Of a stretch of 64,000 nt of DNA, positions 51,000 to 61,165 are shown in pieces. Numbering within the stretch: position 1 is the stretch's first letter; the number at the start of each line of letters is the position of its first letter. This DNA comes from Meconema thalassinum. Its lineage: Eukaryota > Arthropoda > Insecta > Orthoptera > Tettigoniidae. The notes beneath the pieces were generated by a model. The model had not been told where the DNA came from. It was given only the letters and a program-made list of their open reading frames with translations, and ran no database searches. The position numbers and the translations under genes are program-made. Location: NCBI GenBank assembly GCA_946902985.2, contig OX336392.1:21178716-21242715 (forward strand). Reading direction: 5' to 3'.

Positions 51000-51150
51000 G
51001 TCTCGTTCCACGTTCCACTATTGTAATATGGTGTTGCAAGTCCCGAGATTAGAGTCCCGGCTCTGACAGCAATCCATCTGAGACTGGTGCTTCCGAAAAA
51101 TTGTCTACACTCACTCCAACAAATGCTGGGAATGTACCGCAATGTAAACA
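51000..51150 (+). mobile_element. Degenerate SINE
   Basis: A B-box-like AGAGTCCCGGCTCTGACAG, then about 70 bp on CACTCCAACAAATGCTGGGA, the conserved SINE central block in decayed form. Confidence 0.45.
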
Positions 51151-52275
51151 CAGCGGAATCTCCATATCTCGTATCGTTAGGGGATGTCAAAATTAATTCG
51201 ACTTATCGGAAATTTGAGTTAGACTATGGAGATACGTAGGGAAAATATTAAATTTTGTGATATACTGGCTGCAAAATACAGCATGTAGGCTTAAAACAGA
51301 TTTTTGTCTAAATTTATGTAATAATATTGGATGTTCGTAATGAAGACAGCGTTATTACATTATCTAAGTATAGAAGATGCATACGGTTGACTCAACTTCA
51401 GTAATCGGTGGGAAATTCGAATTAGACCAGTTGCAGTGCAAAAATAAGTAAATGTTCGAGAGAAAAGAACAAGTTTGATTATTTACTGTCAGGAAATTGG
51501 GAATAAATCTCTTATTTCCAAGATGTCAGGGATATAATTTAAGTTTTCACTACAGAGAAATACATGTTAACTAGTGGGCCCGTGCGAGCTTTCGCAACGT
51601 GAATGTAGGTTTATGGGGTAGTAGGGAAGAATGTGGGAGAAGGAAGTTTTAAATATTGAAGAAATGTATTTATTGTTGTTAAACGGCATACGTAGCCTAC
51701 ATGAGAAGAACACAAAGAATTATGTAGAACAGTGTTTTGTACTGGTCACAGCACCTCTTTGTAGACAATATTCGATATTACAATGAATTCATCGATTATT
51801 GTTTGCTCGAAAATTTCTTCTACAGCAATTTTTACATTTGCAAAGGATTGAATCCTAGAGAAAGTCTTGGCGAGACCACACCTGAGCCATCTGCAGAGAA
51901 ACTTCTCAGCTAGCAGTACGCCGCGCTCCCGCCAGATGGCTGCCGCCGCCGCACTGCCCTGCGCTCTAGCGGCAGGCTCGCCAGGTTACGGTGCTCCCAT
52001 TATAAATGTACATTTTTAAGGTATTTCTTCAATTGTGAGGCATTTAAAGAGGAAGTGGGTGCGTTTTGGGCACACATGGGGTTATGCGGAACCTGTAGGT
52101 ACCCCATATGTGTAGGTTGGTGTTAACAGGACCTTATTATCGGTACAAAACCGGAATGGGACCTTAGCAGAATAATATAGAATATAGATTATAGAATGTA
52201 TGCTCGGGAAATAATAATTGCTATGAGTCATCATAAATTCGAGTAATGCAGGTTCGAGATATGGTGGTTAGGCTG
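51151..52275. mobile_element. pogo-like element remnant
   Basis: Starts near CAGCGGAATCTCCATATCTC and ends GGTTCGAGATATGGTGG, a likely degraded inverted pair of the kind seen in pogo elements. The centre has another element start (ACTAGTGGGCCCGTGCGAGC at 51572). No transposase ORF. Confidence 0.35.
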
Positions 52276-52399
52276 AACCTCGGGCATGAAGCCCAATTGT
52301 GGACTCTAACGATAATGCTACAGTTTCCCACAGACACTGCAACAGTCATTGGCATTGTCAACGTGCGACTGTTGTTCGCGCGACAGAAATCCAGAGACT

Positions 52400-52545
52400 A
52401 GCTGCGTGCTGCAGCGGTAACGTTCTCTCCTGCTGTTCCAAAGGTTGTGGGATCGAATCCTGGCGCCATCAGTTGGCAGAGGGGTGATGACTGACGGGGA
52501 ATTTCCGGTTAAAAGCCAATCCTAATCTGGCAGCTAACAGAGTAT
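52400..52545 (+). mobile_element. tRNA-headed SINE, another family
   Basis: A-box-like CTGCGTGCTGCAGCGGTAAC and B-box-like GGGATCGAATCCTGG. The body contains GGGTGATGACTGACGGGGAA. The end is not defined. Confidence 0.45.
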
Positions 52546-52634
52546 ACACAAGCTGCGACAAAATACTTATGATACACCAGTGACGTAACTACGGGGTTGA
52601 TTACGGGGAGCAATACCCCACGGACCAAATAGTA

Positions 52635-54053
52635 AACAAGATGTTCAGTAAATAACATATAGCCTACTTTCTCATAAATGCATGAGTAGTGTTATAACTC
52701 TTTGTCCTTTTCAAGGAGTATAATTGAATGTTGGTTGTAGTAGCTTGTTGAAATACAACGTGTTATACGGATATTAAACATGAATATGAGGTGCCCTTTG
52801 CTAGTGCTACCTCTGTACAAAATTTCATTCAATTTGGTTTCATCGTGTTTGAATTGATATTGTGAATCGATTTGCATACATACATGACCGCTATCTGCAA
52901 ACAATTGGGCTGATGACCTTGTAGTTCAGTCAAAAGATGCTTCCCACAAAAAAGTAGTTTGTTGCAAAATTTAGTATAGATCAGATGATTAGGTTGGTCG
53001 TAATTTGATTTAAGCCTTTAACATTTGAGTGGCCTCCATTACGTTTCCGTCAATATGGCGACGATCTAAAACATTACACTAAGTTGCCTTTTGCAAGTGC
53101 TACCTCTGTACCAAATTTCGTTCAATTCGCTTTCACCGTGTTTGAATTGATAGGGGGAATCGATTTGCACACATACATGGCCACTATCCCCCAACCATTT
53201 GGCTGATGACCTGGTCAAACGATGACTCCTGCATACAGGTATGTTGTTGCAAAATTTAGTAAAGATCAGCTGATTAGGTTGGTCGTAATTTGATTTAAGC
53301 TTTTAACATTTGGGTGGCCGCCATTACGTTTCCGTCAAGATGGTGGCAATATAAAACATGACACTGAGGTGCCCTTTACTAGAGCTACCTCTGTACCAAA
53401 TTTCGTTTAATTCGGTTTCACCATGTTTGAATAGATAGAGGGAATCGATTTGCTCATATACATGGCCGCCATTTGCAAATTGTTGGGCTGATGATCTTGT
53501 ACTTCGATCAAACTATTCTTCGTACATAAAGGTATAATGTTGCAAAATTTAGTAGAGATCGGACGATTAGGTTGGTCGTAATTTGATTTAAGCTTTTAAC
53601 ATTTGGGTGGGCACCATTACGTTTTCGTCAAGATGGCGGCGATATAAAACATGACACTGAGGTGCCCTTTACTTGTGCTACCTCTGCACCAAATTTCGTT
53701 CAATTCGGTTTTTACCGTGATTGAATTGATAGGGGAATCGATTTGCACACAAACATGGCCGCCATCCGCAAACTATTGGGCTGACGACCTTGTAATTTGG
53801 TCAAAGGATGATTCCCACAAAATGATATGTTGATGCAAAATTTGGTAGAGATCATTGGATTAGGTAAGTCGTAATTTGATTTAAGCCTTGAACATTCGGG
53901 CGGCCGCCATTACGTTTCCATCAAGATGGCGGCAATATAAAACATGACACTGAGGTGCCCTTTGCTAGTGCTACCTCTGTACCAAATTTCGTTCAATTCA
54001 GTTGCACCGTGTTTGAATTGACAGGGGAGACACACATTCAGAGTACACACAGA

Positions 54054-54096
<43 letters not shown>

Positions 54097-54170
54097 ACAA
54101 TTTTTCGCCCTGTGTTGATCTCATAAGTCTACTTTCATATTTTGCAAAAATCGAAAGTAGGCTAAAAATA
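52635..54170 (+). mobile_element. Helentron-associated (HINE/DINE-like) element, copy B
   Basis: Same ends as copy A in the opposite orientation: ACAAGATGTTCAG start, subterminal TAGCCTACTTTC at 52660-52671, about five 290-bp units, a CA run (about 54055-54095), a hairpin at 54129-54160 and the inverted 12-mer at 54153-54164. Flanks differ from those of copy A, which defines the element ends to within a few bases. Confidence 0.75.
52790..54040. repeat. Tandem array of about five 290-bp units
   Basis: The landmark CGTGTTTGAATTGATA (with variants) recurs near 52845, 53138, 53428, 53718 and 54008. It is the complement of the copy A unit. AAGATGGCGGC or a close variant occurs near 53337, 53631 and 53923. 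Confidence 0.9.
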
Positions 54171-54971
54171 TGGCATTCGTTTAAGTTTAAATTTGAATAA
54201 AACCAACCTACGGATGAATGACAAACTATTGGATTACGGAAGTTTATACTAATTGTAAAGCATTTATTTTCACTAGTGTAAATTAACACTGAATGAGCAA
54301 AATGTTCTAAACAGGTCAGTTAGCCAAAGGAGTGACATTGAGACCAGCGCCGCACATTATTTCCTCATCCCTTTCCAAAATAATACACCGCTTTTCAGAT
54401 ACCAATGTGTTGGTATCTGAGAGTAAATGATAGTAGTATAGTGCCAGTGAATAATATTGTGTAAAGTTGTACTGCTGTTTTAAGTTAAACGTTAGTAGGA
54501 AACTGTGGTTAATTAATATTTATACAACGCTAGAGAAAATGAAGAGCCAGCGTATGTATAACTTGGGGGGTATGTGATGAAGCCTCTAGGTCACAGTACA
54601 GTCTGAGTGGTGGGGAGCTGGAGCACTGGAGGAGACACCTCTCACGTAGCTGCGCGGAGCTCAAGACGATTGCATGCACTAATTTTAAGTAAGATGTCGA
54701 CGCCAGGACCGACTGTGGTCGCTGTTCCCCCACTATTGAAACCTATCTTCCCAGAGCCGTCAGCTTCACATTACGCCCAAACTATATTTCGCGAAGAATC
54801 CCCGAAAATTGGGTCGTTTAATACCAACTTGTATTAGGACCATGGTAAATTTGCTTTATACATAATCAGTAGGCCTAATCTTTTAATTGATGCCGGAAGA
54901 GTAAACTTCAAAATCAAAAGTTAATACAAGTGACATATGAATTATATTTTGATGCAGTCATGTATATTCAC
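54171..54971. other. No gene seen
   Basis: Unassigned. Short ORFs on both strands around 54530-54837 have no recognisable domain. Confidence 0.4.
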
Positions 54972-54980
54972 TTTTATAAC

Positions 54981-55469
54981 GGTTGGTTGGTTCCTCAGTT
55001 TAGGGGCTGCGACAACGTGGTCATGAAGCCCCGTGTACTTTGGGTGTGTGTAGAATCTGTCTGATAACCGGTGTTAATTGTGATGACTGTATTAGTGTGT
55101 GTTATCTGTTTTAAATTCAAGTAAGGACTGCATACATTCGATTTTTCAAGTAGATCCAACTTTTTCTACTAAACACCAGCGTCAACGACCAACTAGTTCT
55201 GCACTTTGTTACTAGATGCCACCGCAGTTGGCTTCTGGCGACGAACGATGGAACCTAGGAGCGTTACTCAAAGATAACCTACAATTAGCTTCACACAGGT
55301 GTAATTATTGGAAGGTTCTTTATCATGCCATAAATCTATGACATGGGACCCCTCCGAAGGAAGGCATAGTGAGGGATTTTTAACATTCTTAAAAATCCGA
55401 CGACTTCGGCCGGGTTTGAACCCGCATAGAAGCTCAGCATTCTACCGACTACGCCACCGAAGCCGCTAG
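54981..55469 (-). mobile_element. SINE A, variant A2, minus, with 9-bp target duplication
   Basis: The tail GGTTGGTTGG at the low end, then the 3' hairpin complement, body and head at the high end. TTTTATAAC on both sides (54972-54980 and 55470-55478). The head has lost part of the A-box side, and about 20 bp of the CTTCCCC block is missing near 55350. Confidence 0.9.
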
Positions 55470-55752
55470 TTTTATAACATCCAATAAACCAAATCCTTGT
55501 ATAACCCATGTTTCCTACATAATAGGTTTTGAAAAGTGCGATGTTCCCTGGTTTAATAAAATTGTTCATTTTCGAATTTTTGTACATTCATAGGAGCTAT
55601 CAAATGCTATTAAATTCAAACACGAAGAAACCAGTACCGTATATTTGCTTTCATTGATACTGTCTCAATTTTCCCGAGCCCTCACCCCCACTGTAATTTT
55701 GACTCCTCCCATCCCCCTCCCCCAGAAGCAAATCCTAGTTACGCTACTGAAT

Positions 55753-56918
55753 GCAGGGTCATCGATAAAGTTTGCAGCAAATCCTATCTCCCGTTGTAAG
55801 TGAGAAAAATTAATACGTCGACTTGAAAACTAATCAGGAACTCATCGAGTTTTAGTTTTAGATGTGACTTTACTTCGCCCCTGATCTTCAACTGATGCGC
55901 AGAATGAGTGCGCGACAGGAAGCTGCCACGCCACAGTTTCAGTAGTGTGATTGCAATGGCGACAGTTCAGCAGAAAGCCTAGTGTGTGTGCTGAGATTAA
56001 ATCTGTTATAACTGTTCAGCGCACTTTCCGACGTGTTAATGGTAGGGATCCCCTTCATGCATTAGACGTTAGTATGAAAAGGTACTGGAAACTGGCAGCT
56101 TTGACGTGAAGAAGTTCCCCGGACACCCTAGAATGAGTGACAAACCAAGGGAGCGTTCATAGAAGCGTTATAAGGTATGCAAAAAAAAAAAGTTGTTGAT
56201 TTTAACAAACAAAATACTCCTCTTCTTCTTCTTCTTCTTCTTCTTCTTCCTAGCGTTGTCCCACTGGTGCAGGGTCCGCTTTTTTGGTCATTGACCTCCA
56301 TTTTGTCCGGTGTCGTGCGTCAGATGGAATTAGGCCGGTAACCTTCAAGTCACCATTTATTGTGTCTTGCCAACGCTGCTTCGGTCGTCCTCTGGGTCGC
56401 AGGCCTTCAACCTCAAAATGAAGGACAGTGTTAGTAACAGTATCAGGCGCTGCACGCATGGCATGGCCATACCATCGGAGCTGTCTCTTCCTCATCTTGT
56501 CCACAATTGGGGCGACACCCATTTGCTACCGAATTGTGTCGTTTCTGACATGGTCAATAAGGGAGATGCCCATTGTCCAACGGAGCATTCTCATTTCCAT
56601 AGCGTGCAGGCGACGATCTGATTTTTTTTCGGATGGTCGACATCCAACTCCATACAGCGCAACTGGCCGTACCACTGTCCGATATATCTTCGATTTGAGA
56701 CGAAGTGGCATTTTCTTGTCGCAAAACACACCCGTGAACTTCTTCCATCGCAACCAGGTTGCGTTTACCCTGGCTCTTACTTCATCATTGAAGTTGACAT
56801 CACTCTGAAGACGAGATCCAAAGTACCTGAAGCATTCAAACAAAATACTCGTTTTAACATCTCAAATAGTTCCTAAGCTATGATTTTATGGAATTGCTGC
56901 AACCTTTGATGACCCTGT
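55753..56918 (+). mobile_element. Decayed mariner-like element, split by an RTE fragment
   Basis: Ends CAGGGTCATCGATAAAG, then TTGCAGCAA, and complementary GACCCTG, similar over about 30 bp. From 55956 a decayed reading starts MATVQQKA and continues, after stops, VQRTFRRVNGRDP. This resembles the N-terminal helix-turn-helix found in some insect mariner-like elements (DUF4817-type). The rest is replaced by the insert at 56220-56836. Not functional. Confidence 0.6.
56220..56836 (-). pseudogene. RTE-like LINE C-terminal fragment, nested
   Basis: A 5'-truncated insertion with a GAA-type tail at its 3' end (CTT run at about 56220-56250 on the plus strand) and the 14-bp duplication CAAACAAAATACTC at 56206-56219 and 56837-56850. 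The minus frame encodes the last RT/C-terminal region: YFGSRLQSDVNF, WLRWKKFTGVF, YRTVVRPVALYG, LRWTMGISLIDHVRN, then one TAG stop (56526-56528), then MGVAPIVDKMRKRQLRWYGH and GRPKQRW. Apart from that stop the frame is continuous. Confidence 0.88.
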
Positions 56919-57180
56919 ATAATTAGGGTAGATATGTTTGTAAGTTAGAGAACTGGATTTTAAGGTCAGAAATGACAATACAGATCAATATTGTGAAACA
57001 AATATGAATTACAAATGTAATGAAAATCCCCGGCCTGCTTCCAGTCGCCCGACCGGGTCAGGGAATGGAATGAATGAAGATCCCATCTAGCGGCGAAGAT
57101 ATGAACTGTGCCTGCTGCCGAAGCCTGTCGCACTCCCTTGGGGCAATGATTAAATGAATGACAGGTGAAATGAAATTATA

Positions 57181-58474
57181 CGAGGGCGGATCAAATATAA
57201 ACGGGAATTTGAATGTACCGCCGCAGTTAGCAATAAATCTAAGACCCGCTTTGCCAGAATGTTGGTGGTCTGAAGAAGGGGTTCGCGTGCACACGCACGG
57301 CAGGGAGCTGGGCTGCTTCTGTACGCTATGAGTGAGCAAGAGGGTCACGTGTCTGTTGCGCAACGCATCATTATCAGATTTCTCGCAAAAGAGGGCACCA
57401 AACCTTCCGAAATTTTGAGACGGCTCCGCGCACAGTTTGGGGAAGAAACACTTTCGCAGACTCGAGTGTATGAGTGGGCTAAAAAAATTGTGGCAGGAAG
57501 AGAAACAGTGGAAAATGAACCTCATGAAAGGAGACCACGGACAAGCATCACTGCAGACAACATTTTTGCCATTCGTGACATTATTGAAGAAGATCGGCGA
57601 ATAAAAATTTCGCAAATTGTGTTAGCCGTAGGAATAAGTTACGGAAGTGTTCAAACCATCATCCGAGATGAGCTCGATTTCAGAAAATTGTCTGCCAGGT
57701 GGGTTCCTCGTCTCCTCAACCAAGAACAAAAAACTTTACCCCAGGAAGTTTGTCAGAGGCTCCTGCATCGCTACGAGGAGGAAGGAGAGGATTTCTTACG
57801 TCGTATTGTGACCCGTGATGAAACTTGGGTGCATCATTACATCCCAGAGTCAAAGCAAGCAAGCATGGAGTGGCGACGAAGAGACGAAGCAGGTCCGGTC
57901 AAAGCCAAAACACGTCTATCTGCTGGGAAGGTGCTTGCAACCGTTTTCTGGGACTCCGCGGGTGTTTTGCTGGTGGATTTTCTTCACGAACGAAGGACAA
58001 TTAATGTAGCCTATTACTGTCGCCTTCTGGATGAAGCAAAAGGTGCGTATCGCAACAAGCGACGCCAGCAACCGATCCGAAACGTCATTCTTCTCCATGA
58101 CAATGCAAGGCCGCTTATTGCCGCTTTAACGTGGGAAAAACTGGAGGAAATTCATTGGACCCCTTTGGAACACCCTCCCTACAGTCCAGATTTATCGCCT
58201 TGCGACTACCATTTGTTTGGACCACTTAAACAAGACCTAGGAGGACAGCGGTTCGATGATGATGCAAATGTAGAAGAGTTTGTGCGCAAGTGGCTCCTTA
58301 CACGTCCATCTTCTTTCTACCAGGACGGCATTAAAAACTTACCGATCCCATGGAGAAAATGTATGTCGAAGGCAGGATACTATGTAGAAAAGTGATTTTT
58401 ATATGTGTATATATTTTTTTGATTGATGCAATAAATGTAAAAATAATAATTTCCGTTTATATTTGATCTCTTTT
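57181..58474 (+). mobile_element. mariner transposon inserted in SINE B
   Basis: About 1.29 kb. Both ends share GATCAAATATAAACGG (inverted), with TA flanks at 57179-57180 and 58475-58476. The outermost 10-12 bases differ between ends (CGAGGGCG against an AAAAGAG-type end), so the right terminus is degraded or diverged. It contains an intact transposase gene. Confidence 0.88.
57328..58395 (+). CDS. mariner transposase, DD34D, intact
   Basis: 355 residues, close to the family norm (about 345). N-terminal helix-turn-helix regions (about 10-60 and 75-115; GISYGSVQTII). WVPRLL at 125-130. Catalytic Asp164 in TRDETW, Asp258 in HDNA and Asp293 in PCDYH, with 34 residues between the last two, and YSPDL at 285-289. 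The enzyme excises the element and joins it at TA. HDNARPL replaces the usual HDNARPH at residue 263, which may or may not matter. The long N-terminus before residue 10 fits the family. No stops or frameshifts. Confidence 0.95.
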   Translation: MSEQEGHVSVAQRIIIRFLAKEGTKPSEILRRLRAQFGEETLSQTRVYEWAKKIVAGRETVENEPHERRPRTSITADNIFAIRDIIEEDRRIKISQIVLAVGISYGSVQTIIRDELDFRKLSARWVPRLLNQEQKTLPQEVCQRLLHRYEEEGEDFLRRIVTRDETWVHHYIPESKQASMEWRRRDEAGPVKAKTRLSAGKVLATVFWDSAGVLLVDFLHERRTINVAYYCRLLDEAKGAYRNKRRQQPIRNVILLHDNARPLIAALTWEKLEEIHWTPLEHPPYSPDLSPCDYHLFGPLKQDLGGQRFDDDANVEEFVRKWLLTRPSSFYQDGIKNLPIPWRKCMSKAGYYVEK

Positions 58475-58659
58475 TAGTTGAAAGTGTTTCTGGAATGACA
58501 TTTGTGACATGGAAAACCGGAGTACACGGAGAAAAGCTTGTCTGCCTCCGCTTTGTCGAGCACAAATCTCACATTGAGTGACTGGGATTTGAACCACGGA
58601 CCTAGCGGTGAGAGGCCGGCGTACTGCCGCCTAAGGCACGGAGGCTCTCCAAATGTAAT

Positions 58660-58996
58660 GAAAATGAAAATCCACAGCCTGCTTCCAGTCTCCGACCGGG
58701 TCAGGAATTGAATGAATGAAGCCCCCATCTAGCGGCGAGGATATGAACTGTGCCGGCTGCCGAGACCTGACGCACTCCTCTGGGGCAATGATTAAATGAA
58801 TGACAGATGAAATGAAATGGTAGTGGAGAGTGTTGCTGGAATTAAATTTTGACAGGGAAAACCGGAGTACCCGGAGAAAAACCTGTCTGCCTCCGTTTTG
58901 TCCAGCACAGATCTCACATGGAGTGACCGGGATTTGAACCACGGACCCAGCGGTGAGAGGCCGGCGTGCTGCCGCCTTAGCCACGGAGGCTCTCTC
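58660..58996 (-). mobile_element. SINE B, copy 2, intact
   Basis: The head on the minus strand is GAGCCTCCGTGGCTAAGGCG with B box GGTTCAAATCCCGGTC (58919-58993). The body has GGTTTTTCTCCGGGTACTCC, TTCCAGCAACACTCTCCA and CCTGACCCGGTCGGAG. Flanked by CAAATGTAAT at 58650-58659 and 58997-59006, the same 10-mer that flanks copy 1. Confidence 0.88.
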
Positions 58997-59006
58997 CAAA
59001 TGTAAT

Positions 59007-60431
59007 AATTAACGTAATAAATATTAGAACAATACATTAAATGTGTGCCTGCGCTTGCTGATACGAAGGCTAATTCACTCTCTGTGTTCTAACTCAGGCA
59101 ATGCCGTAGAGGAAAGTAAGCAGAGGCCGTGCACTTGCCCTGAGCTGCGTCAGGAGCACATATCAGTCAGTTGTGCAGGCCTGGGGTAGTTGAATGACGT
59201 AGAGCAGGCCTGTCAAGGGAAAATGCCACGGTCACAGTCGTCTGCCACGTTAGTGCCACAGCCTTTCCTTAGTGAATCGGGGTTGTGTGGGGAAGTTGAG
59301 GGTCGAGGCATCGCTGCGAGCGAGGAAGATGTTGCGGTAGCGAGCTGGCAGAAGGACAGGCAAGGGTGTGCGTGGCGTCGAATGGGACATAGTAACCAAT
59401 AATCAGTAGCTAATTAACAAATCCTTTGAATCATACTGCCTGCTTTATTGCTTTATAACACTATTTACAACTATCAACAGGTCCCATCTTTACGTAGTTC
59501 ATGTTTTCGATTTCAATGCAACTAGATTTGCAGTATTCGGTTGCATTGCGTTTGACGAGTGAATTCAGTGAAATCAGAATCTTCTTCTTGCCTTGCTTGA
59601 TACTTGGCATATGACCCATTTTACTACAACGTGGCGTGTTTAGTACACGAGTCTGGAGGGGGAGGGTGATTCCGTCTTCTCCTCTCTGACAAGTGAAGGT
59701 AGTGAGAGGAGAAGCTGGCGGGAGTGGCGGTGGAGCGGGGCTTAGTCTGCCTTGGAGCGAGTCTCGTGCCAAGCCGTGGTGCCACAGCCACCAGTAGCAT
59801 GGCTGGACAGGCCTGACGTAGAGGCAATCAAGAAGTTATATATATAGTTATAGCTAACTATAACTAATCAAGAAGGACGCCTTGCTCTTACACTGGGCAA
59901 CGTTAGGGGAGCGTTGCTCGATATGAGCTAGCCGGGTGGCCTAGGGTACCTGAATGACGTAGCAGTGACGTAGAGGAAAGCCAGAAAGAGGCCTTGCCCA
60001 GCTCCTGTGTTGCTCGGGATCAGCCAGTTGTATATGCCTGGGGTACCTGAATGAGAGGTTGAATACCTGCTGCAAATCATAAGCCGGGAGAAAATGTATT
60101 AATGTCTAATGTTTCATGGTGTATTCATAGAAAGTAGAGATAACGCAGTGAAAGCATAATGCGGGCTGTTTGTTATTCGTCACTGTCTTGAACCGCAAGC
60201 CTCATTTCCTTCGCTGGAGTGAGAGAGGAGACATAGCGGTACTGAATATTATAATATTACTCTATCTTCGAGTTACAGCCCTAAAACCCTGAGCGGATGA
60301 GGATAACCGCGGATATAGTTCGCAAGGCTGTGCGGATAGCAGATAAGCTGTTGATAATGTTTGGAGAACACTTGCGGATAGTTTTTAGAATGCAATCCGA
60401 ACTTGTTTAATATCATTACTGGGACCCGGAG
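59007..60431. other. No gene; degraded direct repeat
   Basis: GCCTGGGGTA, then TGAATGA recurs near 59180 and 60036 with related surroundings (CAGTTGT-GC), suggesting an old duplication of about 850-bp offset. ORFs of 60-100 codons here have no recognisable domain. Confidence 0.45.
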
Positions 60432-60950
60432 CGGCTTCGGTGGCGTAGTCGGTAGCATGCTGAGCTGCTATGCCCAAGACACCGGGTTCAAACCCGGCCG
60501 AAGCCGTCGGATTTTTAAGAGCGTTAAAAATCCCCCAGTATGCCTTCCTTTGGAGGGGAAGTAAAACCGGCGGTCCCATGTCATAGATTTACGGCATGTT
60601 AAAGAACCTTCCACTAATTACACCTGTGTGAAGCTAAATTGGATAGGTTAAGAATGTAAACAACGCTCTTAGGTTTCTACGTTCGTTGTCAAGAGCCGAC
60701 TGCGGTGGCGTCTAGTAGCTAAGTTCTGAACTTGGCCTAGTAGTCGTTGACGGTGGCGCTTGGCGGCAAAAGTAGGAGCTATTTGAAAAATTATAAGTTG
60801 CAGTACTTAAATAAAAAAAAACAGATAGCACACACTAATACAGACATCACAATTAACACCGGTTATCAGTCAAATTCTAACACCCAAAGTACACGGGGCT
60901 ACATGACCGCGTTGTCGCAGCCCCTAAACTTAAGAACCAACCAACCAAAC
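60432..60950 (+). mobile_element. SINE A, variant A2, full length
   Basis: Complete head with 8-base acceptor-like pairing, body, GGGGCTACATGACCGCG with CGCAGCCCC hairpin and AACC tail. Close to the copy at 33018. Confidence 0.9.
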
Positions 60951-61165
60951 TTGTGTGAAGCTAAATTGTTGGGTTAGATTTCGTCGGAACGCTCTATCAA
61001 AGTTCCAACGTTCACCACTAGGTATCATTGATATCTGGAACTACTTGAAATTGAACGGAACTTGTAGCTCACCCTTAGGGTGTCCGTTGGATGCAGCTAC
61101 AGACTCAGGCGAGCCGAACATGTCCCCGGACACTCCCGACACTAAAAGCCATACGATAAATAAAC
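60951..61165 (+). mobile_element. SINE A, variant A1 3' half
   Basis: Starts inside the SINE A body (CTTGTGTGAAGCTAAATT) right after the A2 tail, then GTAGCTCACCC, GAGCCGAACATGTCC and an ATAAATAAA tail. The I-clade LINE copy 3 begins in this tail. Confidence 0.8.

Larger units (their letters stand above)
57022..58649 (-). mobile_element. SINE B, copy 1, split by a mariner
   Basis: The SINE occupies 57022-57178 and 58477-58649, with a mariner between. On the minus strand the head begins GAGCCTCCGTGCCTTAGG, with B box GGTTCAAATCCCAGTC, then TTTTCTCCGTGTACTCCGG. The 3' end has GACCCGGTCGGGCGACTGG. Flanked by CAAATGTAAT (57012-57021 and 58650-58659). Confidence 0.85.

Noticed and set aside
52582..55747. 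A single 3-kb element bounded by CAGTGACGTAACTAC and GTAGCGTAACTAG-type ends
   Set aside because: The ends look alike when inverted, but no target duplication is visible and the interval holds unrelated elements; not strong enough.
59461..59772. Minus-strand 103-codon ORF rich in Pro and Lys
   Set aside because: No recognisable domain and no splice or start support; left as unassigned.
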